Shown here: piece by piece, positions 41,090-49,850 of the stretch
Numbering within the stretch: the stretch's first letter is position 1
How the letters are laid out: each line of letters starts with the position of its first letter
Position numbers and translations under genes: made by a program
Notes under the pieces: model-generated
What the model was told of the DNA's origin: nothing
The model's database searches: none
What the model saw: only the letters and a program-made list of their open reading frames with translations
NCBI RefSeq assembly: GCF_003515775.1
Contig: NZ_QWEI01000003.1
Span: 186,001-250,000, forward strand
From: Ureibacillus yapensis
Lineage (GTDB): Bacteria; Bacillota; Bacilli; Bacillales_A; Planococcaceae
Direction of reading: 5' to 3'
Length of the DNA: 64,000 nucleotides

Positions 41090-41117
41090 AAAAAAAGAGC
41101 CTCCTAATAGGAAACTC
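41090..41117 (-). terminator. Terminator of the second PAS-GGDEF gene
   Basis: On the minus strand GAGTTTCC pairs with GGAGGCTC (two G-U) around TATTA, then seven Ts. Confidence 0.8.
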
Positions 41118-41131
41118 CGTTATATCCAATC

Positions 41132-43207
41132 TTATAAGCTTGATTTGTCAGAAAAGTAGGTCGATGCTAGCTTCACATTATTTCTTCCGTTACTCTTGGC
41201 TTCATATAAAGCGGCATCTGCCGACTTCATCAATTGGTTTCTCGTTAAGCCATTTTCACTATAAAACGCCAACCCGATACTTGAAGTGGTATGGAAGGTA
41301 TGATTGCCGATTTGCCAGGGTTCCTGCAGGGAATGAAGAATCCTCTCAGCAACTTGAATGGCTTCTTGTTTATGTTCTATGTACGGCAGGAGAATCGTGA
41401 ACTCATCTCCACCCTGCCTTGCCAGAATATCACTTTGACGAAGATTCCTTTTTACCCTCTTGCCAAATTGCATTAAGAGTTCATCGCCAACATCATGTCC
41501 CAATGTATCATTAATATGCTTGAATTTATCCATATCCAGATACATAACAGCCATCATTCTATGCTCACTTTCTGCCTCTTTAATGGCTTGGGATAACCTT
41601 TCCTTAAACAATCTCCGATTCGGCAAATCGGTTAAGGCATCATGATACGCCATATGCAATAATTTCTCTTCCAAAACCTTCCTCTCCGATATATCCCTGG
41701 AGACAACCAGAGCATGAAGGAATTTTCCATGTTCATCGTAAATTGGCGTCCCTTTCGATTCCACCCACACCCAATTTCCGTTCGCATCTTTAAAACGGAA
41801 TTCAATAAGCGCTTCCTTTTTGGTTTGAATCATGTTTAGAAACTCTTGTGTTACAAAAGCCATGTCATCGGGATGAATCAGGTCAAAAACAACTGTTCCC
41901 TCAAATTCTTGAGGTGTATATCCGATTAGAAATCCATAGGAAGGAGAAGCATAATTTACCATCCCATTGACATCAATAATCGCTACCAAATCGGTCATGT
42001 GTTCCGTAATCCAGCGATATTTCACTTCACTCTGCCGAAGAGCTTCTTCCGCTAGTTTTCTATCGGTAATATCCCTTACGATCAATTGGGCGGAAGGTTT
42101 CCCTTCATAATGAATTCCAACGCCGGTTGCCTCAACATCCATCAGGCTTCCGTCGAATCGAACGATTTTTTCTTCAAGCAGGTCAACGGTGTTTCCCAAT
42201 TTCTTCAAATTATGCATTCGCTGTTTTACTGCTGTTCGATAATCAGGATGGACAAAATCCAAAATCGGTCTTTCTATTATTTCATCGGAACTATCAATTC
42301 CATATAATTTCACTCCGGCATCATTTACATACTTCAATATACCGTCCGTATGAACAATTATGGGATCGGGTGATAATTCAACTAATTTCCGATAACGTTC
42401 TTCACTCTGTCGAAGAGCTTCTTCTGCTTGTTTTCTTTCAGTAATGTCATTTCGGATCGCAACATATTGACAGGGTTTTCCATCGTCATCCAAAACAGGG
42501 ACAATCGTGGTATGAACCCAGTAAAAGCTTCCATCTTTCGCTTTATTTCGGATTTCTCCTTTCCATGATTTGCCGCTGCCGATCATCCTGTACATTTCTC
42601 TGAAATATTCTTTTGAATGATAACCAGAATTCAAAATTCGATGATCTTGGCCAATTAACTCTTCCATGGAGTACTTTGAGATTTCACAAAACTTATTATT
42701 TGCAAATTCGATGCTGCCTTTGCGGTCAGTAATGGCCAAGATAGAAGATTCCTCTAAGGCCATATGAATCGTTGCCAAGTTTTTTTGGGATTTTTTTAAA
42801 TCCCTTTCCGTTTTCGTTAAAGATGCCTTCGTTTTATAAAATTCTGTCCGATTGATTGCTACGCCAAAAATCCCTTTAATTTCATCCTTAATGAGTATTG
42901 GCATAATCTTGACCAATAAATGAAGAATCTCTCCATTTTTATGATATACCTGTGTTTCATACTCGCAATGCTGCCCACTTAACGTTTGCGCTACGGATTC
43001 CATCGTTTTTTCCAAATAGTCAGGCACAATCATTTCCTTATAATGGATCCCTTTTAACTCTTCCTTCGAATAACCATAAATATCTAAGGCCTTTTTGTTG
43101 ATTTCTAGTATTTGACCATTTGCAGAAAGTATGAAGATTGCATCCGTATTGTGTTCAATGATTGATTGGTAGATTTCAATGGATAATTCGTTTAATGAAA
43201 AATTCAT
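41132..43207 (-). CDS. Multi-PAS diguanylate cyclase (GGDEF), second copy type
   Basis: A 691-residue soluble protein with four PAS domains (about 1-125, 145-265, 270-390, 395-515), three ending in typical DITERK/DITDRK/DISERK segments, and a C-terminal GGDEF domain (about 520-685). DALTDLPNRR, DMDKFKHINDTLGHDVGD and the intact RQGGDEFTILLP imply active cyclic di-GMP synthesis. No EAL domain follows. ATG 43207 has AAAAAGGAG upstream. It lies beside an EAL-histidine kinase fusion, so the neighbourhood could both make and degrade the second messenger. Confidence 0.92.
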   Translation of the reverse strand: MNFSLNELSIEIYQSIIEHNTDAIFILSANGQILEINKKALDIYGYSKEELKGIHYKEMIVPDYLEKTMESVAQTLSGQHCEYETQVYHKNGEILHLLVKIMPILIKDEIKGIFGVAINRTEFYKTKASLTKTERDLKKSQKNLATIHMALEESSILAITDRKGSIEFANNKFCEISKYSMEELIGQDHRILNSGYHSKEYFREMYRMIGSGKSWKGEIRNKAKDGSFYWVHTTIVPVLDDDGKPCQYVAIRNDITERKQAEEALRQSEERYRKLVELSPDPIIVHTDGILKYVNDAGVKLYGIDSSDEIIERPILDFVHPDYRTAVKQRMHNLKKLGNTVDLLEEKIVRFDGSLMDVEATGVGIHYEGKPSAQLIVRDITDRKLAEEALRQSEVKYRWITEHMTDLVAIIDVNGMVNYASPSYGFLIGYTPQEFEGTVVFDLIHPDDMAFVTQEFLNMIQTKKEALIEFRFKDANGNWVWVESKGTPIYDEHGKFLHALVVSRDISERKVLEEKLLHMAYHDALTDLPNRRLFKERLSQAIKEAESEHRMMAVMYLDMDKFKHINDTLGHDVGDELLMQFGKRVKRNLRQSDILARQGGDEFTILLPYIEHKQEAIQVAERILHSLQEPWQIGNHTFHTTSSIGLAFYSENGLTRNQLMKSADAALYEAKSNGRNNVKLASTYFSDKSSL

Positions 43208-43438
43208 TCCTATTTCTCCTTTTTGGCAGCCCAACCATCATAGTACTGAACCTTAGACTTGTGGCTTTGAGTCCCTGTCTTTCGATCAGGTTTTCCTTTT
43301 TCAAACAGGTTTTGCAATTAAATATAATAACATATGGCAAATATATATCACTAATATTTTGATAACTTTTTTGCAAGTTGAATGGGGATAAATTCTTCGA
43401 TAGTCCCATTTAAATGTGGAAACCCCGATGATTTCACC

Positions 43439-44008
43439 CTAATCATTCGCTTTATTATTATCTTTTTTAAAATGGATATTCAATAAAATAGCAACACCTA
43501 TAAAAATAGTAACCCATAAAAAGAATTGTTTTCCTATAGATGGGTCGCTTAAATCTACTTCTTCACTTGGGGGATACCCTACACCCAGCATCCCTAAATC
43601 CTCCTGTGAAGAACTTAATTGGTTTGTTCGATCGCAAATGACCGAAACAAGCGTTTTTTCACCGTACATAGTGGATTCTTTCGCATAGACCAAATATTCG
43701 AACCCTTCTTTAAAATCAATGCCACAATCCCCTCCACCCAGTCCGGTACTAATCTCGATTTGTGTTTGACTGGGACCTTTCCAAACGTTGTTCACTTCAA
43801 AGCGAGCGGTCTTTGAAGCAGAACCATTCAAGCTTCGTTTGTCTTCCATCTTGATTACTTTACCACTGAACACTGCACTGGAGCGGTCAAATTCTTCTTC
43901 AGCAGTTGGCGACTGTGCACATGAGCAGGCACTTGTATTGGAAGGAAAAGAACTCAAAAATAAAATACTTATAAAAATGCAAATAATCATATGAATATGA
44001 TTTTTCAT
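43439..44008 (-). CDS. Exported TIMP/NTR-like protein with C-terminal membrane anchor
   Basis: A 189-residue protein. A signal peptide (about 1-27) ends just before ACSCAQSPTAEEEFDRSSAVFSG, where a Cys-x-Cys at the mature N terminus is the hallmark of bacterial tissue-inhibitor-of-metalloproteinase-like domains. TARFEVNNVWKGP and LGGGDCGIDFKEGFEYLVYA continue the OB-like fold. A transmembrane helix (about 163-182) and a basic tail anchor it. The domain can inhibit metalloproteases in animals; the role in bacteria is unknown. ATG follows GTGAGGTGATTTAT. It sits between two c-di-GMP-related genes on the same strand. Confidence 0.75.
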   Translation of the reverse strand: MKNHIHMIICIFISILFLSSFPSNTSACSCAQSPTAEEEFDRSSAVFSGKVIKMEDKRSLNGSASKTARFEVNNVWKGPSQTQIEISTGLGGGDCGIDFKEGFEYLVYAKESTMYGEKTLVSVICDRTNQLSSSQEDLGMLGVGYPPSEEVDLSDPSIGKQFFLWVTIFIGVAILLNIHFKKDNNKAND

Positions 44009-44362
44009 ATAAATCACCTCACAACTAATCATATTTATTAATGGATTAGTCGCTGGTTTTTAAATAAAGTTACAATAAGTGTGATGATGGAAACAGGATG
44101 TTAATTGAAGTGTTGAAGAAAATCGGGTTTGGACCCAATCCAACCCGATTTACCAAATCTCAGCAGATGTAAAAATAGAACCACCCTTTAATTTTAAGGA
44201 CTTACTGGCTTATTTATAATAAAAAAGTGCCAGCTCCTTGAGGATAAGGAATCTGGCACTTTTTTGAAATACTTTATGAGTGTCTTATATAGCTGTTTTG
44301 GATAGATTCAAATGCATATTTACATCATGTAAATAGTAAAAATAGTCCGAGCAAAATTATTG
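44009..44362. repeat. Gap with two inverted repeats
   Basis: AAATCGGGTT (44120-44129) and AACCCGATTT (44142-44151) form a 10-bp stem without a T run. AAAAAAGTGCCAG and CTGGCACTTTTTT (44222-44265) form a strong bidirectional terminator that serves the kinase side poorly but suits minus-strand transcripts. No gene is seen. Confidence 0.65.
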
Positions 44363-46648
44363 TTAAATTAAATTGTCACTTATCCCCATAGCCAAAGGAT
44401 ATTTAATAGGTAAAATGACATCAATAGTCGTTCCCTTGTTTATTTCACTTTTTATTTCTATTGTTCCACCATACTCTTGAACAATTTTATGACAAATCAT
44501 TAATCCTAAACCTGTTCCCTTTTCATTAATACTGTAGAATGGTTCTCCAATTTTCTTTATTCTTTCTTTAGAGATACCGTATCCTTGGTCAATAAAACTA
44601 AATTTAATGTAATTATCGTCGCATCTTTGAACATTGATTTTTATGATTCCCCCATTTGGCATTGCTTCAACTGCATTATTCAAAATATGGATAAACACTT
44701 GTTTCATATGATTTTTATTACAAAATATTTCAGGCACATCCAAGGCATATTCTTGTCTAATTTCAATACTTTGCAAATTCGAATGCGAAGGTAATAATTT
44801 ATACACTTCTAATAAAAGAGAAGTAATATTAATTTTTTCTACACTTGATATACTAGGCTTTGTGAATTCTATAAATTCCTGTATAATTTCTTCTATTTTA
44901 CGAATTTCATCTAAAGTTGTATCTAAATATAAAGAATTATTTACTTCATTTTGAAGGAGTTGAACAAATCCCTTTATTGAAGTTAAAGGATTGATGATCT
45001 CATGGGCAATACTTGAGGCTAAATGTCCAACAACGGAAAGTTTTTCAGACTTAATCATTCTTTCTTCAACTCTTCTTCGTTCAGATATCTCCCTTCCAAC
45101 CGCAATAAAATATTCAATTTCGCCATCTTTATTACAGACAGGTGAAATTTTTGCTTCTATATCTACCCATCCCCCTTCGGCACGTTTATAGCGCAATTCC
45201 ACTTGACAGGGCAGTTTTGACTCAAGCATTAGATGAAATTGCTTTTCAATGGTACGTATGTCCTCAGCATGAATTAATTCTAATATAGAATCTCCTACAA
45301 ATTTGTTAGATGGAAACCCTAATATCTTTTCATGAGATGAAGAGGCATAAAGCACTTTACCGTTTTTATCCAACATTCCAACTAAGTCAAGCATATTATC
45401 AGTAATAACCTCGTATTTAAAGTTTTGTTCCTCTACAGCCCTTGCTATGCGCTTTTGTTCTGAAATATTGACACACGTTCCAATAACTGCTTGAACTTGT
45501 CCATTTTTTTTGATTGGGGATAGCGAAGCGTAATAATGTATACCATTTTGTTCTCCCTCATACATTATATTTTCTTCCCCCTGCCAAGCTTTATGGTAAA
45601 GTTTCGTTTTTTCCTTGGCTATATCAATAGGTAAAAAATCTTTTAATTCCTTCCCAATCACTTGTTCGGAAGTATGACCCAATCTATACAATAATTTCCC
45701 TTCGCATACAGTGTGTATGAATTTATCATTTTTCTTAATAAACTTAAATGTCATTCCTTGTTGCTGACTCATAGAATCCCGTAGTTCTTGATGGTTACTT
45801 TCCAAACCTTCATTCATAGAGCCTTGATTATATAAATTTTTGGAAATTCCTTCTTGAGGGGTAAGTTGTTCTATTTTATCAAAAAACTGAATTAATTCAT
45901 CTGGCGGTAAAGGTCTACTAAATAAATATCCTTGTCCATAATTACATGAATTTTGTTGGAGGAAAATCAATTCTTCTTTTGTCTCAATTCCTTCCGCAAT
46001 TACTTTCATATTTAAGCGCTGAGCTATTTCTATAAACATTTTTACAATGGTTGAATTGTTAGTATTAGTTGTACAATTGCGAATAAAAGTTTGATCAATT
46101 TTTATATTATCGATTTGGAATTCATTTAAATATTGGAGAGAACTATAGCCTTTTCCAAAATCGTCTATACTAATTTGTACTCCTAATCGCCTTAATCCCC
46201 TTATAACTTCGATAACTCTTTTTTTATCAACCATAGCACTCTCTGTGATTTCAATTTCAAGATATTCAGGGGCAAGTTTCGTTTCTTCTAAAATTCCACA
46301 AACCATATCAATTATATTTGGCTGATAAAGCTGACGAACAGAAAGATTCACAGACATCACCATAGGAGAAAAACCAGCCTTCATCCAATTCTTGTTCTGT
46401 AAACAAGCTGTTCGTAAAACCCATTCGCCCATGGGAAAGATTAGTCCAGAATCCTCTGCAAATGAAATAAACTCCGCTGGAGGAATTAATCCTTTTTCTG
46501 GATGTTCCCACCGTATTAAAGCCTCCATTCCTTCGATCTTTCCCGTTGACAAGTTGACTTTTGGTTGATAATACAGTCGAAACTCTTCTTTTTCCAATGC
46601 GTTTTTCAGTTCTGTTTCCACTTGTGTTGTTTTATATATTAGTTCCAT
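44363..46648 (-). CDS. EAL-PAS-PAS-histidine kinase fusion
   Basis: A 761-residue soluble protein with an unusual domain order. EAL domain (about 15-260): QPKVNLSTGKIEGMEALIRW, FEIEITES-like YLEIEITES, IDDFGKGYSSLQYL, KIDQTFI and AEGIETKEEL, so the c-di-GMP phosphodiesterase site looks complete. PAS domains at about 295-405 and 410-535 (the second ends AVGREISERRR). HisKA about 545-610 with SSIAHEIINPLTSIKGF, where Ile replaces the usual Arg of HE.RNP. HATPase about 645-755 with NNAVEAM, DQGYGIS and GTGLGLMICH. The kinase core resembles sporulation kinases KinA-KinE. ATG 46648 follows GGAGAG. No response regulator adjoins. Confidence 0.92.
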   Translation of the reverse strand: MELIYKTTQVETELKNALEKEEFRLYYQPKVNLSTGKIEGMEALIRWEHPEKGLIPPAEFISFAEDSGLIFPMGEWVLRTACLQNKNWMKAGFSPMVMSVNLSVRQLYQPNIIDMVCGILEETKLAPEYLEIEITESAMVDKKRVIEVIRGLRRLGVQISIDDFGKGYSSLQYLNEFQIDNIKIDQTFIRNCTTNTNNSTIVKMFIEIAQRLNMKVIAEGIETKEELIFLQQNSCNYGQGYLFSRPLPPDELIQFFDKIEQLTPQEGISKNLYNQGSMNEGLESNHQELRDSMSQQQGMTFKFIKKNDKFIHTVCEGKLLYRLGHTSEQVIGKELKDFLPIDIAKEKTKLYHKAWQGEENIMYEGEQNGIHYYASLSPIKKNGQVQAVIGTCVNISEQKRIARAVEEQNFKYEVITDNMLDLVGMLDKNGKVLYASSSHEKILGFPSNKFVGDSILELIHAEDIRTIEKQFHLMLESKLPCQVELRYKRAEGGWVDIEAKISPVCNKDGEIEYFIAVGREISERRRVEERMIKSEKLSVVGHLASSIAHEIINPLTSIKGFVQLLQNEVNNSLYLDTTLDEIRKIEEIIQEFIEFTKPSISSVEKINITSLLLEVYKLLPSHSNLQSIEIRQEYALDVPEIFCNKNHMKQVFIHILNNAVEAMPNGGIIKINVQRCDDNYIKFSFIDQGYGISKERIKKIGEPFYSINEKGTGLGLMICHKIVQEYGGTIEIKSEINKGTTIDVILPIKYPLAMGISDNLI

Positions 46649-47436
46649 CTTAATCACTCTCCAAATCTGTTAAATTCGCCCAAAAATCTTCAATTCATTA
46701 GGCTTGATACTTTTCAAACAAATTTAAACATTTATTGTTTTGAAGCATTTAAACATTAAACAAATTTATAAATATATAATTTTATTAATATTATTCATAA
46801 TATTTAGTTAATTAAGAAAACTAATATTTCATCCGCATAATTTTATATCTAAACAAGCTCTACTTTAACTTTAATAGGTATGTATGATGAATTAGTGAGT
46901 AGCACCTCTTTTTTAAAACTAATTTTTTATTCTGACAAGATAATTAAAAGAACTTATATTTTATTTTTCGACACTACAGAAAAGATGTTACTTAACAGCT
47001 TAATTATAATATTTCCATCAACAATTAATAATCCCTTCATTTTTTGATAAAAATAGTTACTTTTATCCATATTAAGACAATTTTTTGTTCTCCATTACTT
47101 TATCTAACTTATTTTCCCTCTAAAAATTTTCTTTGCTCTCTTCTCTCCACCCAAACAGTTTTCTTTTTAGATGGTTAATGGCTTAAAATCCGCTATGGTA
47201 ATTAAAACGGTATTCTTTTGCTTAGTAAATGAACCAATTTAGTGGTGGAAAAAAATATAGAAAAAAAAGTGCCAGATCTTTCTGCAATACGGATCTGACA
47301 CTTTCTCTGATATTTATTCGATTGCTTTTCTCAATCTCTTTAAGACCGAGCTACTTAGTTGTTCGGCGATAGAACTAAGTTGTTTTTGAACGAACTAAGT
47401 TAGAGGCAGACTGCTTTAAGCAGAATGCAACAGTTT
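46649..47436. other. Long gene-free region upstream of the EAL-kinase
   Basis: Very AT-rich, with no frame having a binding site. It holds one exact Spo0A-box core (TTCGACA, 46967-46973) 320 bp before the kinase, a terminator-like stem AAGTGCCAGATC/GATCTGACACTT at 47267-47303, and three spaced AACTAAGTT-type repeats at 47353-47401. Confidence 0.5.
47353..47401. repeat. Three spaced AACTAAGTT-type repeats
   Basis: ACTTAGTT (47353), GAACTAAGTTG (47372) and GAACTAAGTTA (47392) recur at about 20-bp intervals immediately downstream of degV. Confidence 0.5.
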
Positions 47437-48279
47437 TTATTCTGCAAAATAAATAAACCCAATGGCACCTGGGCCAGTGTGGGTGCTGATGACCGGGGAA
47501 GTGAATTTAACTTCCACATCGGAAAAGCCTGTTGTGTGGATTTGTTCGATCAAGGCATTCCCCATTGTTTTCAACCCATCTGCATGGGAAATACCTACCG
47601 CTTTTACTGTTTTTCCTTCTACGTCTTCTTTAAATTGTTTAAAGAGATGGCTGACCGCTTGTTTATGGCTTCTCGCCTTTGCGACAGGTGTATACGAACC
47701 ATCATCCAAAGTGGCAATTGGTTTAATATTTAAAAGAGAACCAACCATTCCCTTTCCTTTTCCAATACGTCCACCTTTAATCAGGTTTTCCAAAGTATCC
47801 ACCACTACAAATAATCGAGTGTTTTTTCTTACCTCGTCCAACCGCGCGACAATTTGTTCCACTGTTGCGCCGGCATCCCGAAGCTTGATCGCTTCACGAA
47901 TTTGGATGGCCAGTGCAATGGCGATATAACGGGAATCCACCACCGTAACATCCGAAGACGAAAGCTCGGCTGCTTGTCTGGCGGAATCAACCGTCCCGCT
48001 CATGGAGCCAGTCATATGAATTGAGATGATTTTATCTCCATCTTTCCCCAATTCATCATAAAGTTCCTTGAATTTCCCCGGTGCCGGCTGGGAGCTTTTA
48101 GGCAAATTGCTTGAATGCTGCATTAGCTCCAGGAAAGAATGAGGTTCAACATCTTTTCCGTCAATATAGGTTTTTCCATCAATTTGAATTGTTAAAGGTA
48201 CGACTTTAATATCGTGCTCCATCAGTTCTTCTTTTGTTAAGTCACAAGTAGAATCTGTAACAATATGAATTCGTCCCAA
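47437..48279 (-). CDS. DegV family fatty-acid-binding protein
   Basis: A 280-residue protein of the DegV/FakB family that binds a fatty acid for phosphorylation by FakA. N-terminal IHIVTDSTCDLTKEEL, the lipid head-group region KSSQPAPGKF (about 59-68), the ISIHMTGSMSGTVDSARQAAE loop (about 88-108), and the C-terminal SPVISTHTGPGAIGF are all family-typical. No fakA gene is present in the window. TTG start with AAGGATGTG upstream. It is monocistronic. Confidence 0.93.
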   Translation of the reverse strand: MGRIHIVTDSTCDLTKEELMEHDIKVVPLTIQIDGKTYIDGKDVEPHSFLELMQHSSNLPKSSQPAPGKFKELYDELGKDGDKIISIHMTGSMSGTVDSARQAAELSSSDVTVVDSRYIAIALAIQIREAIKLRDAGATVEQIVARLDEVRKNTRLFVVVDTLENLIKGGRIGKGKGMVGSLLNIKPIATLDDGSYTPVAKARSHKQAVSHLFKQFKEDVEGKTVKAVGISHADGLKTMGNALIEQIHTTGFSDVEVKFTSPVISTHTGPGAIGFIYFAE

Positions 48280-48407
48280 GAAAATGACACATCCTTAACT
48301 AGATTAGACTTATTATAAGAAGAAAAGGTCTTTGCGTAAACATGACAAATGTAATCGATTTCAAAGTCATGAATTTCGGTGTTTAAGGTAATACTCCACT
48401 AAGCACC

Positions 48408-48438
48408 GAGACCGTCCAGAAGAATTCTAGACAGTCCC
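48408..48438 (-). other. Stable hairpin downstream of the lactate-oxidase-type gene
   Basis: In the minus-strand transcript GACTGTCTAGAA pairs with TTCTGGACGGTC (12 bp, two G-U) over a TTC loop and the stem can extend by two pairs. No T run follows, so it is not a classic terminator. Confidence 0.5.
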
Positions 48439-48456
48439 TCTACGCATGAAAAGTTT

Positions 48457-49623
48457 TTACATTTGATTATTCCGTTTTACCAGTTCTACTTTTTTCAGTT
48501 CTTCCATTGAACTTGTCCCTGCCAATGTCATTGTAGTAACAAGTTCATTATATAAATTCATCATAACATTTTGTACACCCTGTTCACCTGCAATGGCAAG
48601 GCCATATACATAAGGCCGGCCGATACAAACCGCATCAGCACCCAATGCCAATGCTTTAAATGCATCCACACCACTATAAACGCCACTGTCAAATAGGACA
48701 GGTACCCTTCCGTTTACCACTTTTGTGATATTAGGCAAAGCATCCAGACTGCCGATGACCCCATCCAATTGACGGCCGCCATGATTCGAAACAATCAGGC
48801 CATCTATTCCGCTTTCAAGAGCTTTTACCGCATCATTCGGATGCAAAATTCCTTTTAAGAGGACCGGAAGTTTGGTATGTTTTTTTATCTTTTCGATATG
48901 AGCCCATGTTAGATGAGCATGATCGATATTTTTTAAAATCCCATCAATATAATTTTCATACGACCCATTCAATAGATTTTTGCGGAAAATGGGGTCGTTC
49001 ACGTAGTTTCCCTTAGCAAAGCCTTGGGAAAGTGGAGAAAAATTGATTTTCAAATCTCCAGTACGCCAGCCTGAAACGGTTGTGTCAATTGTCAGCACGA
49101 TGGCTCGATATCCTGCAGCTTCGGCACGGGAAATCATGCTGAATGATATTTCTTCTTCTTTTGACCAATACAATTGAAAAAACTTTGTGTGGTCAGGAGC
49201 AACCTCTGCTACTTCTTCGAGTGAATAACTTGAAACTGTACTTAAAGCGTATGGAATGTTCAATTTTGAAGCAGCTCTTATGACTGCCAATTCGCCATCA
49301 GGATGTTCAAGCATATTCATCCCTACAGGCGCAAATATAAATGGCTTGGGAAAGGATATGCCGAAAAGTGAAATGCTCGTATCAATAGACGATGTATCAT
49401 TCAATAGCTGCGGGATAAATGCATAACTTTCAAAAGCGATTCTGTTATTTCGCATGGTTTGCTCTTGGCCTGCCCCACCTCGAATATACTCAAAATTTCC
49501 CAATGGCAGAATTTCTTTCGCTTTTGCTTCCAGGTTATCAAAGTTAACCGGGAAGTCTTGTTTAATCTCATGAGGTTCTTTATCTTTTGATTGGATCGTC
49601 ATCGTTTTCATCATCCCCAACAT
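48457..49623 (-). CDS. FMN-dependent alpha-hydroxy-acid oxidase (lactate oxidase type)
   Basis: A 388-residue (beta/alpha)8 flavoenzyme that oxidises an L-2-hydroxy acid such as lactate. It shows YIRGGAGQEQTMRNN (about 45-59), APVGMNML, STVSSYSLEEVA, FFQLYWSKE, LTIDTTVSGWRTGDL, LKGILHPNDAVKALE (FMN Lys), the catalytic His in IVSNHGGRQLDG (about 280) and LFDSGVYSGVDAFKALALGAD. It could be lactate oxidase, lactate 2-monooxygenase or a quinone-linked dehydrogenase. Several ATGs crowd the start and none has ideal spacing from GGGG, so the true start may lie 12-21 bases downstream. Confidence 0.88.
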   Translation of the reverse strand: MLGMMKTMTIQSKDKEPHEIKQDFPVNFDNLEAKAKEILPLGNFEYIRGGAGQEQTMRNNRIAFESYAFIPQLLNDTSSIDTSISLFGISFPKPFIFAPVGMNMLEHPDGELAVIRAASKLNIPYALSTVSSYSLEEVAEVAPDHTKFFQLYWSKEEEISFSMISRAEAAGYRAIVLTIDTTVSGWRTGDLKINFSPLSQGFAKGNYVNDPIFRKNLLNGSYENYIDGILKNIDHAHLTWAHIEKIKKHTKLPVLLKGILHPNDAVKALESGIDGLIVSNHGGRQLDGVIGSLDALPNITKVVNGRVPVLFDSGVYSGVDAFKALALGADAVCIGRPYVYGLAIAGEQGVQNVMMNLYNELVTTMTLAGTSSMEELKKVELVKRNNQM

Positions 49624-49783
49624 TTTGTGTATTATATTTTTTGCAGGATTGAAGCTGCAATTTAGCTCTGAACAACTAATTCAATAAAGTTATATTGTAA
49701 TAGTAAATAGTGTGCTACAAACTGTCAACTTGTTATCTGAAAATTAACGCTCTTGGCTAGGCAGATTAATTTTGTTGTGATAT

Positions 49784-49833
49784 AAAAAAGCACTGTCTTT
49801 AAATGAGTGATGATCACCATTTAAAGGTAGTGC
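49784..49833 (-). terminator. Terminator of the protein-kinase-like gene
   Basis: Minus-strand GCACTACCTTTAAATGGTG and CACTCATTTAAAGACAGTGC form a long imperfect stem, followed by six Ts. Confidence 0.82.
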
Positions 49834-49850
49834 AATGACATACGAAGCGT

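Noticed and set aside
46967-46973. Single Spo0A-box core upstream of the EAL-kinase
   Set aside because: Attractive given the sporulation-kinase-like core, but it is 320 bp from the start and a lone 7-mer; noted only.
49590-49615. Cre-like sequence (TGAAAACGATGACG) at the start of the lactate-oxidase-type gene
   Set aside because: It deviates from the CcpA consensus at the final base and lies within the likely coding start.
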